DNA of 64,000 nt, taken from the NCBI GenBank assembly GCA_963675135.1, contig OY776133.1, positions 35,923,494-35,987,493 of the forward strand. Reading direction: 5' to 3'. The stretch comes from Galeopsis tetrahit. Its lineage: Eukaryota > Streptophyta > Magnoliopsida > Lamiales > Lamiaceae. Of this stretch, positions 32,058 to 44,165 are shown piece by piece. Both the position numbers and the translations under genes were made by a program. Positions within the stretch are counted from its first letter, which is position 1. Each line of letters opens with the position of its first letter. The notes under the pieces are model-generated. The model was not told the DNA's origin. It saw nothing but the letters and a program-made list of their open reading frames with translations, and searched no databases.

Positions 32058-35000
32058 CTTTGCATGACTGCAAGGACCACAAGAAGAAGAGAAGCATAAA
32101 CAAGAAAACAGCATGGTACTTGGACAGTGGATGTTCAAGACATATTACTGGAAACAAGGAGCTTCTCTCAGAATTCATTGAAAAAGATGGTCCTTTAGTA
32201 ACCTTTGGAGATAGCTCTCAAGGGATCACAAGAGGTTATGGTACATTAAACATTGGTAGTGTCAAAATTACTGATGTTTCATATGTTCTAGGCCTAAAAT
32301 ATAATCTGCTATCTATAAGTCAAATATGTGACAAAGGATACAATGTTGAATTTGCACCAAATGAATGCCTTATCAAAAACAAATCAACACAACAGGTGCT
32401 ACTAACAGGGGTGAGAAAGGGAAATGTTTATTTTGCATATTGGAGCAAAACCCCTGAAGCAGTTTGTCTTGTTGCCAAAAACACAAGTGAGCAAAGCTGG
32501 CTATGGCACAAAAGACTGAACCACCTGAACTTCAAAACCATCAACAAGCTTGCAAGGAACTCTCTAGTGAAAGGGCTGCCAAACCAAGTGTTCACCAAGG
32601 AACATGTATGGCAGCCATGTCAGGAAGGAAAGCAAATCAAAGCTTCATTCAAAGGAAAACATGTCATTTCTACTGAGAGAGTTCTCCAACTACTACATAT
32701 GGACTTATTTGGCCCAATTATCCCTGTAAGCTTAAATGGAAGAAAATATGCCTTAGTAGTTGTTGATGATTTTTCCAGGTACACTTGGGTAGTATTTCTA
32801 CTAAACAAAAAGGAGACCCAAGTCAAACTACCTGAGTTGATGATGAGATTGAGTAATGAAAAGGGCCTAAGTATTGTCAAGATCAGATCAGACAAAGGCA
32901 CATAATTCATAAACTCATACATCAATGAGTACTGCAGCAAGAATGGCAGCACTCATGAGACTTCAGCAGCAAGAACACCTCAACAAAATGGTGTTGCTGA
33001 AAGGAGGAACAGAACTTTGAAAGAAGCAGCAAGAACACTAATTGCTGAATCCAAATTGCCAAAGAGGTTCTGGGCTGAAGCCATTAGTAATGCATGCCAC
33101 ACACAGAACAGATCCTTAATCACTAAGGGTCAAGGTAAAACTCCATATGAATTATGGAAAGGTAGATTTCCCACTGTTGCCTATCTCCATATATTTGGTT
33201 GCAAGTGTTTCATTCACAATAATGGGAAAGAGCAATTGAAAGCTTTTGACAGCAAAGCTGATGAGGGTATATTTGTTGGATATTCTCAAATCAGCAAAGC
33301 TTACAGAGTCTACAATTGCAAAACTCTTATTGTGGAAGAAACACCTCATGTTGTGTTTGATGAATCTATTAATGAGTTCAGGGATAGAAACCTGAACATT
33401 GATGAGATAACACAAAGAACAACCAGACTAAGGCTTCAAAGCAAGGAAACAGTGTTTGTAGATGTTGCCCAGCCTGAACTTGATGACTATCAAAAGCTGG
33501 ACAACCTACCTGATGGCAATCAACTAGAAGCCAACCAACCTGAAGGAGAAATTGAACTGACTGACCCCATCCCAGTTCAAAACCAGGTAACAACTACCAA
33601 TGAAGAAGCAGGCAATGCTGAGGTAGTAAATGAATCCAATATTCAAGGGGGAACCAATGAAAATGTCAACACATCTGACAATGAGGAAAACACCCCTGAA
33701 TATGATCCTGAACTTGATCCTTCAATTAACTTTCCTGAATTTAATGAGTCTAGTGATCCAACTTCAGAAGAGGACAATCCTCCTGAAGGAATCAGGTCTA
33801 GAAGGACTTGGTTGCAAGACCACCCAACTAGCCTGATACTTGGTAATCCAAGTGAGGGGATCAAAACTAGAAGATTTCATGGAGAAAGTGCTTTGTTTTG
33901 TTGTTTTCTTTCAGAACAGGAACCAAAGGACATATAGGAAGCACTTCAAGACACCAATTGAATCATAGCCATGCAAGAAGAGCTGAACCAGTTCAACAGA
34001 AATGAAGTATGGGAGCTGGTGGACAGGCCAACTCATCAAGATGTCATTGGAACAAAGTGGGTATTCAAAAATAAAAGGAATGAGAATGACATCATAGTGA
34101 GAAACAAAGCAAGGCTGGTAGCCAAAGGATATTGTCAATCTGAAGGGATTGATTATGATGAGACCTTTGCTCCAGTGGCCAGACTTGAGGCAATCAGACT
34201 CTTCTTAGCATATGCAGCTCATAAAAGATTCAAAGTGTACCAAATGGATGTGAAGAGTTCATTTCTCAATGGTGTACTGAAAGAAGAGGTGTATGTTGAA
34301 CAGCCCCCAGGCTTTGAAGAAGGAGACAAGGTGTACAGATTAAAGAAGGCTTTGTATGGATTGAAGCAAGCTCCAAGAGCTTGGTATGACACCTTATCAC
34401 AGTTCCTTCTAGATCATGGTTTTGTCAAAGGCACTGTTGACAGAACCTTGTTCAGAATCTGTGAAGGAGATGATATTTTGTTAGTCCAAATCTATGTGGA
34501 TGACATTATATTTGAATCTCCAAATGAGAAACTGTGTGAGAAATTCTCTAAACTCATGCAAAGCAAATTTGAGATGTCCATGATAGGATTGATGAAAGTG
34601 GAGAATCAACCAATTCCACTAATTACAGAGGCATCATAGGATCCCTGCTGTATCTCACTGCAAGTAGGCCTGATATCACATTTGCAGTTGGAGTGTGTGC
34701 CAAATTTCAAGCAAATCCAAAGAAGAGTCACCTTGAAGCTGCCAAGAGAATACTAAGATATCTCAAGGGAACTGAGAATCTTGGACTATGGTATCCAGCT
34801 GATGACAACATTGAGCTCACTGGATACTCAGATGCAGATTATGGAGGATGTAGAATTGACAGAAAATCCACCTCTGGAACAAGTCAATTCTTGGGCAGCA
34901 AGCTAATCTCATGGTTCTCAAAGAAGCAAAATACAGTTGCAACATCAACAACTGAAGCAGAATATGTAGCAGCTGGAAGTTGCTGTGCTCAGATACTTTG

Positions 35001-35295
35001 GCTCAGACAGCAACTCAGAGATTACAAAGTCATCACCAATGAGGTTCCCATATTCTTTGACAATAACAGTGCAATTGCTATCTCACAGAATCTAGTGCTC
35101 CACACCAGATGCAAACATGTTGATATCAAACATCATTTCATAAGGGATCATGTGGAGAAGAAAGATATCAAGTTTGTCAAAATTCACACTGATAAGCAAA
35201 AGGCTGATATCTTGACAAAGCCATTAGCTGAAGCAAGATTTCTGGAGCTTTCAGCTGAGTTGAGCTTACTTGATCCAGGGAAGATGGAGAAATGA
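32054..35295 (+). pseudogene. Pol of the Sirevirus-like element (protease, integrase, RT, RNase H), broken
   Basis: Protease YLDSGCSRHITG is at about 32118. Integrase has WLWHKRLNHLNF and then HVWQPCQEGK, where the first zinc-binding Cys is Trp; D, D and E are at HMDLFGP, RSDKGT and VAERRNRTL. Stops are at 32903-32905, 33935-33937 and 33959-33961. Reverse transcriptase runs from about 33970 with QMDVKSSFLNG, LKQAPRAWYD and YVDDIIFES. A deletion and frame change at about 34590 removes about 50 residues of the RT end (from FEMSMIG to ESTNSTNYRG in another frame). RNase H at 34693-35295 is open, with DADYGG, TTEAEYVAAG and FFDNNSAI holding the catalytic acids. Confidence 0.9.
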
Positions 35296-35956
35296 AAAAG
35301 GAAGCTCAAATGAAGGGGGAAGTTCATTAAGTTGAACTTCAGCAAGGTTGACCAACCTCACTGAAACTGTCTGTCTAGAAGGAAAACTCAGTGGAGTTGT
35401 CCAAATAGCTTTCAGCAATGTTGGTCAGGAAGATTGACCTTGTAGGACCCAGTCAGCAACATTTGGACCCACTCAGGCATGTTGGTCAGTTATTTTGACC
35501 AAAATGGAGGTCAAAACACTTATCAGGACGTTTGTCCAAGTTGATAAGGTGATAAGTGCTATTTTTAGCATTGATTGGACATTTAAAAGAATTCTTGGGC
35601 TAAGAGTAATCTATTTTTAGGATGGCGTGTGCTATTAAGGTTTTAGCCCCCAAATGGCAAATCTGCATTTAATGCAAAATCTCTTTTAAGATTGCATTAA
35701 TTACTGTGCTATTAATCAAAGCCATTGATTACTCTTTAACCTACATCTAACCGTTCCTAAGCCACTACCCCACTATATCCACTCTGTCTTAGGATTTGTC
35801 CACCCATATTTGCTATTATCCAACAGGTAATATAACCACTGGATATAAAAACCCTCAGTTTTTAACTTCATTTCTCACGCACCCATACTTTCAAACCCTT
35901 AAGCTATTTTTGAATTTCTCTCAAACCATTCAAAACCTTCCTTCTCTCAAACATCC
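35296..35956 (+). other. Spacer between pol and the 3' gene
   Basis: About 660 bases without an open frame. It includes repeated GTTGGTCAG-type phrases at about 35420-35500 and ends in a CT-rich leader before the ATG of the 3' gene at 35957. It may hold a splice acceptor for a subgenomic RNA, but I cannot identify one with confidence. Confidence 0.5.
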
Positions 35957-38900
35957 ATGGCCCCCAAAATCAAAAGAGAGGAACTTGTAGACTTCAATGA
36001 TCCATCCTTGGATATTGATTTAACTTATCTGAGTAACACAAACTCCTTATGGTTCGAAAAGCTTGTGGCTTTTGACAGCCCAGATGAGGAAGTACATCCA
36101 GTCCTTCAATGGCTAAAGGATGCAGGGCTCGAACAATTCTTAGGCACCAAGCCTGAATCATGCCTCAACCCCTTCATGGCTGAATTCTTTGCATATCTAA
36201 GGTGGAAGGGTAAGAAAGGTGATGTCTGCACCAAACTTACCTATGCAGAAGTAGGGGAAGAGGAGGAATCCCAACACACCATCATCTTCTCCTCAGAAGA
36301 CTTGGATGCAAGCTTTGGGCTACCATCAGAAGGCCTGAATACTGAAAGCTATAGAGAAGGAGAGGAACAGGAGTTCTCTGTTCCATGGATGAAGGTCCCT
36401 AAGAAACTGGTAGGTGCTCAAAATAAGAAAACCTTGAAACCAAAATTTGAGCACTTATTTGATATTGTTGTGAAAAGTCTGTTAAGCCATTCTGGGAGTG
36501 TTGAGCAAATAAGTTTGCCAAAATTGAGAGTAATGGCTGCTGTGATTGACTCTGCTGAAAAAGGAATCAAGTTTGATTGGAAAACTTTCATTCTTGGAAA
36601 GATGATGAATGAGAAGTACAAGTTCAAGGAGGTGAAGCACCACAAGGTTGTGGTGGATGGGAAACTGTTGTTTTGCACAAGAGCAAGCCTGCTCTTGGAA
36701 AGATTTCCTCACTACACTCACCTTCAAGCCAAACCCAAGCCATTTCTAGCCCAGAAAGTGATGTACAGGAAGCTGTCTTCTAATACAGAAAAGAGGAAGC
36801 AAGGGGCAGCAGCAAAGCAAGCCCTAACAGTTGCACGTGTTACCAGATCTTCTCCAAGGAAAAGAAAGGCTCAGACAGAGAAAACTCAGCCGAAGATGAA
36901 GAAAATGAAGCAGATTCTTAGTGAATCTTCACCAGAACGCCAGTCCAAGAGTGGAGGTGCCACTTCTGAGGAGATTGACAAGGTTGAACAAGAAGGGGTC
37001 AACCCCCCTGAAGAAGGAGAGGTGTTCAGGGAAATTGTCCCCTTGCAGCCTGATGTGTTCACTGAGTACAGGGATCTTGAGAAGCATACAAGGGCTGAAA
37101 GGAGAAGAAGGATAATCAAGACTTCTGAGAAGCAGAGGTTAATTGAGGAGGAAAAACAGAAAAATGAGTTTTTCAAGGAAATTAGACAGGCAAGTAGGTC
37201 TAGCTCCAAAACAAGGTCAAAATCCAAGAGCCCTAGAGCCAACTCTCCTGATATTCAATCTCAAAGAATATCACCATCTCATGATGAACAAAAGCCTAGA
37301 GAAGAGGAGTGCAAGACTCCTGAAGATGCTCCAATTGTGGCCAAGAAGACTTATTCTCCTGAAGGTGCTCCTGACAGGACAGGAATTGATGTTTTGGCTG
37401 ATCTAGCTGATATAGAAGATAGGCCATTCTCCCCCCTTGATCCCAGACTTCTTTCTTACACCAAACTTCTTGAAACTGCTCTTCAAGAAGGTGATCAATT
37501 TACTTTACCACCCATTCAAGCCATCCCAATAACCTCCTCAGGAACATTGCTCTCTACAGCACCTGAGACCCAAATCATTCCCAAATTTTCTGAACCCAAC
37601 CCATCTAAACCCCAAACCAACCCTCCTGAATCACAAGCCAACTCTTATGATGAAGATGAAAGTAGAGAAGAGTATACTTATGAGGGGATGCTAAGGCAGA
37701 TTGCCAAGGCTAATGTTGATCAGCTCTATCCAGGGTTGAAGGAGTATCCAAGGCTACAACAACAGTTCTATGATCTCAGAGCTCTTGTTGAGATCAAATA
37801 TAGAACCATGGTGGAGATAGCTCAGGCTATCAAGGATAAAGGTGCAAGCTGGTGGCAAGTAGAGGAGAACAGGCTATTGCATTTTGCCAATGTTAAGAAA
37901 TCCAGTGTGCTGACCACTGAGGCCTTGTTCTGCACAATTGTCCAAGAGAAGGTGCTAGCTGAAAGAGAAAGAATTGCTCAAGGAATCAAACATCCTGATT
38001 GCACCTCAGATGATGCAAATGATGATGATGATGACAACACCAATCCCAACCCTCCTGGACCTAATCCTGCTAAGGTACATTACTTGACCTATCCTTCAAT
38101 TCAGGACTTTGAGAAATCAGAGAAGTTGACCAAGAGTGGTGACTCAGTCCAAGATGCACTGGCCAAGGATGGTTCTTCTGAACCTGAGGCACAGCTTGAC
38201 AATGTTGAGACTTACATAGGAGAAGCTGGTTTGACTAAAGCCTCATCAGTGTCAGAGAAGTTGGACACTGACCAGCCTTTAGTCATTCAGGATGACTCAG
38301 TGGACTTGGGATGCCCAAGCACTGTGATCTCCCATCAACTGCCCTCTGTGGATCCTGTTGAGGATATGGAGGTGTCAGGTTTAGGAAATGAAGGAGTTGA
38401 AAAGGAGAGTAGTGATGAAAAATCAGAGGGTGACGAAGGTGATTGTGTGATCACTGGTAGTAAGAGTGCACCACCAAAAAAGGGAGAGGAGAGTTAAATG
38501 TTGGGTGAAGCCCAACATGAGAGTCAGGTTATTCTTCAAGTCAAATCTGAACTTGATGAATCCCTTGGTGAAAGGAGGCCTGATTCTCCAATGATTGTGA
38601 CTCCATCTGTTGAAAATGAAGAAAAGAAATTAGTTGAAAATGAGAACAAAGGTGCTGATGTATCAGACCTTTTGGGAGCAGAAAAGAAAGAGGGTGATGA
38701 GGGTGATTTATCTAACCCTTTGAGTTTTGCAGATTCTGTAGCTGTCACTATTGAACAAATTTTTGCAGATGCTTCCCTTACTGATATTCCAGTTGACACT
38801 GATGTTGACCTTGAAGCAATCTCAGCTAACATGTCCACTCTGAACAAGATATACTTTGAACAAGCAAATGCAACAGAGGCTGGTTTGCAAATTGCTTCCC

Positions 38901-40685
38901 AAACTGCAACTTCCATTGAGGAGCAGTCAGAGAAGTTGGACATCTTGGTCAGGGAAGGCTCATGCAGAAACAACAGACACTCTTGATGGCCAAGGAAAGA
39001 CTCTAGCCTCTGTTGAGATGAGGCTCACAGGTTCTGAAGAAGTGGTATTGCCAACCTTGGATGCAAGAATAAGTGGTGTTGAGACTGGTCTGCAAACAGT
39101 CTCAACTGAAGTCACAAAAGCCAAAGATGTAATGACCAAGTTTACAAGAAATGTGAAGAGGGAGCAAAAAGGTCTCAGAGACAGCTACAAGAACAATGTC
39201 TTAGCTCTAAAAAGAATAATCAAGGATGCTTTGAGGCAAAGGACAGCAGCTCAGAGAAAGAAAGCTGAGGAGCTTCAAGCTGCAATGGTGAAGGAGGCTG
39301 CTGAGAAGTTCACTGTGGAACTTATGGCCAAGGTTTCTGATCAAGTTGTGGCCAATCTCACTGACCAGTTGCAAGCCAAGCTTGATCAATCCTTGAAAGC
39401 CACCCTTGATGAAATTGTTGCCTAGAAGATGAAGCCAGTTCATGTCTTTCTCAGCATGGTAGATGATAGGATGCAGAATATCCATGATGAAAATGTCTAT
39501 CTGCTACAAGAATTGAAGTCTCTTACTCATGCTCACTCCCATCTCTCGGTCACAATGAGTGATTTGAAGCCCCAGTGTTTTGATAATGCCAAAAAGGGGG
39601 AAAGAGAGAGAGCTAGGGCAAAGGGAACCTTGAAGATTGGAGAGCCTAAGGGAAAGGACAAGGAGCCTGAGATTGAAGAGGAGGAGGAGGAAGACATTGG
39701 AAAAGGCAAGGGGCCTATGAATGTTGAGGACTTAACTGAAGAGGAGCAGATTTAAATTGCAATGAAGAAGTCCATGGCCACTGTAATTGAAGATCGGGCT
39801 AGATGGCAACAGAGACCTGGAGGTGAATCTGCAGGCCTTGACCCCAAAGAGAAGGTTATTGAAGTAAGGGGGAAGGTTACTAAAGCCTCTTAAAGAAAAA
39901 GAAAGGAACAGACCTTCACTGACTTTCCAACCAGCCTGACCTTACCATCTGAATTTCAAGCTGAAGAGGCAACTCAACTGAGAAAGTCAAAGAGGCTGAG
40001 AAAACCAACCGAGTTTTCTGAAATTATGGAAGAAGAAACTGAAGAAGCTGAACTGGTCAAGGAGCCTGATGTGAGAATGCCCAAGCTTGTTGATGATCCC
40101 TCAAAGCTGTTTGAGGAGGGATTTGGAAAAGATCCAGAAACTCAAGAAAAGCTGGCTCTTCAGAGAGCCAAGGAAAGAATGGATCAGTTGGTTGAGGCCA
40201 ACAAAGCAAGAGATGAGAGAAGGGCCAATTTCAAAGCTCAAAGGAGAAGAGCTTCTTACAGAAGGTTGAAGCCTCAAATGCTTCAAAGATGGGACACTCA
40301 ATACCCTCACCATGACAAGTGGGTGCCAATCCAACTGAATGATGCATGGGAGGAGGCCAAAAGGAGTTTTGTTTATGACTTCTATGTCATAGGCAAGTGG
40401 CTAGGTGAAAATGTTGATGAAGTATTTGTCCAGTTCATGTTTGAGAATCACAGGGAGTTGTACCAGAAGCTGTTTGCAGCAGCTGACATTGCAAGGATTG
40501 AATTCAAAGCCCCTGGTCCCATATTGTACATGCCTCCCAAGTTCAGTGGGAATTTGATTGATGAAGGGAAGATCTTGGAGGAGTTCATCTCCATCATGAA
40601 GATGGAAAAGATGAAGCTGGGTCCCAAAGATTTGGGAACTGAAGAAGAGAGTATGGGCTCAGTATGGGATTGCTCCCCAAGATGA
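35957..40685 (+). pseudogene. Very long 3' gene of the Sirevirus-like element (env position)
   Basis: ATG at 35957 (CCATGGCC context) opens 846 codons to a stop at 38495-38497. The same frame continues to about 38950, then the frame shifts and goes on to 40685, with stops at 39423-39425, 39753-39755 and 39891-39893. Read through, this is about 1,570 codons, longer than gag. The N-terminal 250 residues (LDIDLTYLSNT, VHPVLQWLKDAGLEQFLG, LRVMAAVIDSAEKG) are compact. The remainder is highly charged with acidic, Ser/Pro-rich and coiled-coil stretches. The C-terminal part (LQRWDTQYPHHDKWVPIQLN, then AWEEAKRSF) parallels the C-terminal domain at 23740. I see no signal peptide or transmembrane helix, so it is not a plausible fusion protein. 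Role unknown. Confidence 0.75.
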
Positions 40686-40991
40686 TGGCTCTTTCTGAAG
40701 CATAAGTCCCCTTTACCTTCTATCTATGTCTCTAATGTGTTGTTATCCTTATTTTGTTTGTCTTGTGTTAGCATTGTAATGCCCATGATTTATGTTAAAG
40801 GATCACTATTTTCATCAGAGATAACAACTCATTATCTCAACTAACCTGACATAACCTATATACTTGATTTATTATTGTGATAACAGTTTGTTTCAGGAGA
40901 ATTGACAAGATCTTACAACCTGAAGACAAAAGTTTAGTATAAGTCAAGTTCCCTTTGTAATAGGTTTTGGCATCATCAAAAAGGGGGAAAT
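40686..40991 (+). other. 3' spacer with polypurine tract
   Basis: Noncoding, AT-rich, ending in CATCAAAAAGGGGGAAAT at 40974-40991, the plus-strand primer. Confidence 0.8.
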
Positions 40992-42608
40992 TGTTGGGAA
41001 ATAAATTGATTTTGGTTAAGATACCAAAACCCAAGATTGATGATGATCAGATTAGTTGAGATACATTCAAGTATGCATCAGTCTAGTTGTCTCAGGATAG
41101 TTGAGACAGTAAAATTGCCTAAGTCTAAATCTCAGAAATGTTTTGAGGTTTATAGATCAGGATAGTTGTCCAAAAGCTGGAATGTTAGGCAGCTTTAAGT
41201 GTCTTAAGTGGTTCAGGACAAGTCTGCTGATGCCACAGAGATAAGCCTACCAAAGAGGACAACTTAGTTGATAATCAAGAATGCAAAGGGAAAATGTAAG
41301 TACTGATAAGTGCAATATCAGATCAGTTTCAAGGCTTGAAGATCAAGAGCATTGAATGATGCACACAGAAGACAAATTAAATGAAGCATTTATTTCCATC
41401 AAGCCTGAACATGCATTGAAGACTTAGAAGCATTAAAGACTGAAGAATTGAATGAATGTTGGAACATTCTATTTGCAGCAGAAATGTTCAGGAGACTTGT
41501 CCCATCTGACCGTTGGTTGAGTGTAAGTCTGCCACAATCAACCTTGGGAAATGTGCAAAATTTGGAAGCTATCACAAGTCATCTCAGCCGCATTTTTCAG
41601 AAGTCAACACATTCATTCAAGCAACCATTGAAGAGTCTATTACACAGTGGATAATAGAAGGACAAACTACATAGCCGTTTCAATGGAGTTGCAAATAGAC
41701 AATTTGAATTGCTATCTCTCCAACGAATAGTTGATCAAATTGCTCTATAAATTCAGAAGTGATCCAAGGATTCAAGTATCCAACTATCTGCTATCAAACT
41801 ACTATCAAGCAATCAAAGGAAACAAAAGATGTTCTTCACAATCTCAAGTTTCCTGATCACTTCTAAAGCTAAGCCTTTCTTGTAATATCCAAAGCTTAGC
41901 ATTGAGATATCCTAAGCCCTTATACTGTTCTTATTGTAAAGGGTATCTCTATTAGTTGGAACCAAAACCTCAAACCCTTACCTCACTGAGTGAAGTAGAG
42001 TTTGTTGTAGAAGTGAGGAGTTAAGGACTGTTAAGTGAAAATACAGTCTTAACTCAGAGAGATTGAGCACTAGGACTCAGATTCTCCTAGGGATCAAATC
42101 ACTAAGATAGTTTTGTTGATCAGTGCACCTTGGCACTATAAAATAAGCTAATTCCAGGTGTTAAGGAATTATCCTGTTCAATCAGGGAAAGTGGATGTAG
42201 GAGCTTGAGACTCTGAACCACTATAAATTGATGTGTCATTTACTTACTGCACTTTTCATTACTCACATTACTTGCTATTAATCATTCTCAAAGAGTTAAT
42301 TTCAGTAAGTTAAGAAAAACTGTTTTGGACAAAGTCCCTGATCAACTGTATTTTCAGAAATTAACTTGGAGTATTATTTCAAGAAAAAGGCCAACCACAT
42401 TCCGCACTTAGCAACTCTTTTAGATATTTATCCAACTGATCACTTAACAGTTTTCAGTAGGACAAGTATCTATTGAAGTTCACACTCATGCTAGTTGTCA
42501 GACAACCTCCTTGATAAGATCAAACTGTTTTGAAAAAGAAAGAAATTGCATACACAAGTGCATTCCCCCCCTCCATACACTTGTGTCATACTCCATCAAG
42601 GACCAACA
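40992..42608 (+). repeat. 3' LTR, Sirevirus-like Copia
   Basis: Starts TGTTGGGAAATAAATTG and ends GGACCAACA, 1,617 bases, followed by GATCT. The 71-base segment missing from the 5' LTR is present at about 41265-41335. Confidence 0.95.
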
Positions 42609-42934
42609 GATCTTAATGTGGCATGGGTTATGTGAGAAGGGCCTGATGCATGGGCCACCAAATGAAGATTGGTGACCGGGAAATGCAGAATGAGCACAAA
42701 TTCAGGGTTGCTAGTGGACGGGTCCTCTATGGGTTTGCTACTAGAGAGGCTAAACATGGGGAGTTTGAGAGCCCTAGAGTCTAAAAGGCGAGAAGAAGGT
42801 ATAAAGAAAATACCTGAGTTGAGTGGCCAGAGGAGAGGCTGCGAAACAAACTTCCGACAAATTGGAAGTGCCTGGACGGGTTCAAGCAAGAAAGAAAATG
42901 TTAAATGAGTGAGATGACTTGAAGAAGGAGTCAT
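42609..42934 (-). pseudogene. Antisense gene of the Tat-like element, 5' exon
   Basis: Minus-strand frame starting at 42934 (MTPSSSHLTHL) reads SNPEFVLILHFPVTNL, then HITHATLRS, and continues in frame at 27908 (YRHLEVFPSSFSVRIPHRD) once the Copia element and one TSD copy are removed. The join places the Copia insertion inside the first coding exon, just upstream of the PF04195-type domain. Whether 42934 is the true start is uncertain. Confidence 0.5.
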
Positions 42935-43910
42935 ATATTCAAGAAATAAGATGAAGAAATTGGACGATTCAGATCGTTCAGAAGAAGATTTAGATGGGCC
43001 AGATGGACGGCCCAGATCAAAGCCCTATTCAATTTCTGAAAAGTTTCAGAAGATCGAGGCAGTGCAAAGGCTAAAGAAAGAGAAGAGCCTTAATGATGGT
43101 AGTGTGTATCGAGACGCCCGATTTGATTGGGCGGTTACAGAGAATCACGCGAAATAAGAAGAGACCTCTAAGTGGGACACAGTTCGAGATTTAGGCGGAA
43201 TTAAATCCGGATTCGAGTCCGAATAACCTCGAGTACCTCGAGGTGCATGAGATTTCGAAGTGATAATATCGGAAATTGACACTCATACAGAGTATGTTTA
43301 AGAACGTGACGCCTATGAAAAGACTTGATATGATATTCGAGAATTACATGATACAGGCTCGAGCCTGGGTATTCTTGAGGACCTCGAGGTCCTGAAAATG
43401 CAGAAATGTTGAATGACACCCTTGATGAGGGTCTGGTATGACGCCCTTGATAAGGGTTTAATTTTAAATGTTACACTCACAGAATATGTTTTTTTTTATA
43501 TTTGAAGCAGGATTTGCTTGGATTTGAATTTGAAGCCATGCCTAGGACCTCGCGGCCTACAGGTATTGGAGATATGAAGATTGATTAGACGTCTGACCTA
43601 CTCTCCTAAGTGTGACCCACTTTACGAGAGTAGGGTGGAGTGGTTGATGTGGACAAAATGTGTCGTCCTATGAGAAAATGACATGTGGCGTCTGAATGAG
43701 TTATATCTGATGAGGTTTGGATAATATTACGTAATTATTCCTCTACTTATATCGATTATTATGATGTCAATTATTGATATACTGATAATGGACATTTGAG
43801 ATGATGGATTGTGCCTAGTTCAGGCCCAAACCCACAAATATTGAGACCAATGGGCCAAATGAAGATGAGAATCGGCCCTGATATGAACAAGTCATAAGCT
43901 TTCCACCTTT

Positions 43911-43920
43911 TTAGGGGAAT
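43911..43920 (+). other. Polypurine tract of the Tat-like element
   Basis: TTAGGGGAAT immediately precedes TGTTGGGTTTGGACC, the inferred 3' LTR start. Confidence 0.5.
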
Positions 43921-44165
43921 TGTTGGGTTTGGACCCATATTTCTGAAATTCAAACCTGGAGGTTCTCGAGGACCTCCAGATCTTGGAGATTCAAATCGCA
44001 GAACGTGCGCATCAAGCATGGACCCCACTTCGTGGGTAAGGGATGCGTGGAGGCATCACATGTATCCCGCTTTTCTCGGAGCTCGAACGAGCTAGTGGAG
44101 GCAGATTTGGCCTTGGGCTTAAGCCCACTACTTTGACAGTTGAGAGAAAGAGGGAAAGTGGACAA
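43921..44165 (+). repeat. Tat-like 3' LTR, left part
   Basis: Begins TGTTGGGTTTGGACCCA. It is cut by the family-X Copia insertion and resumes at 54027. GGTTCTCGAGGACCTCC and the phrase about GAGCTCGAACGAGC lie within. Confidence 0.55.
44161..44165. other. Target site duplication GACAA, left copy
   Basis: GACAA precedes the 5' LTR and recurs at 54022-54026 after the 3' LTR, which fixes the ends of the 9.9-kb element. Confidence 0.95.

Larger units (their letters stand above)
27909..42608 (+). mobile_element. Complete Sirevirus-like Copia retrotransposon, 14.7 kb
   Basis: Bounded by two LTRs and the 5-base duplication GATCT. Order is 5' LTR, iMet-type primer site, gag, protease, integrase, reverse transcriptase, RNase H, a 660-base spacer, a very long 3' gene and a polypurine tract. 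This order and the long extra 3' gene fit Sireviruses (Maximus/SIRE lineage). LTRs differ by about 45 substitutions by eye over about 1,540 aligned bases (about 3%), plus a 71-base deletion in the 5' LTR, so it is the older of the two complete elements. Stops, one frameshift in gag-pol and a deletion in RT make it non-autonomous. It inserted into the antisense gene of the Tat-like element. Confidence 0.93.
42609..44165 (+). mobile_element. Tat-like Ty3/gypsy element, segment 2 (antisense gene 5' end, post-pol DNA, start of 3' LTR)
   Basis: Continues from 27908. Holds the 5' exon of the antisense gene (42934 to 42609, minus strand), about 980 bases of noncoding DNA and, from 43921, the start of the 3' LTR. 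The noncoding part has repeated CTCGAGGACCTCGAGGTCC-like phrases (43210, 43370, 43960) and a duplicate phrase TGACACCCTTGATGAGGGT/TGACGCCCTTGATAAGGGT at 43413 and 43440. No sense gene seen. Confidence 0.6.
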
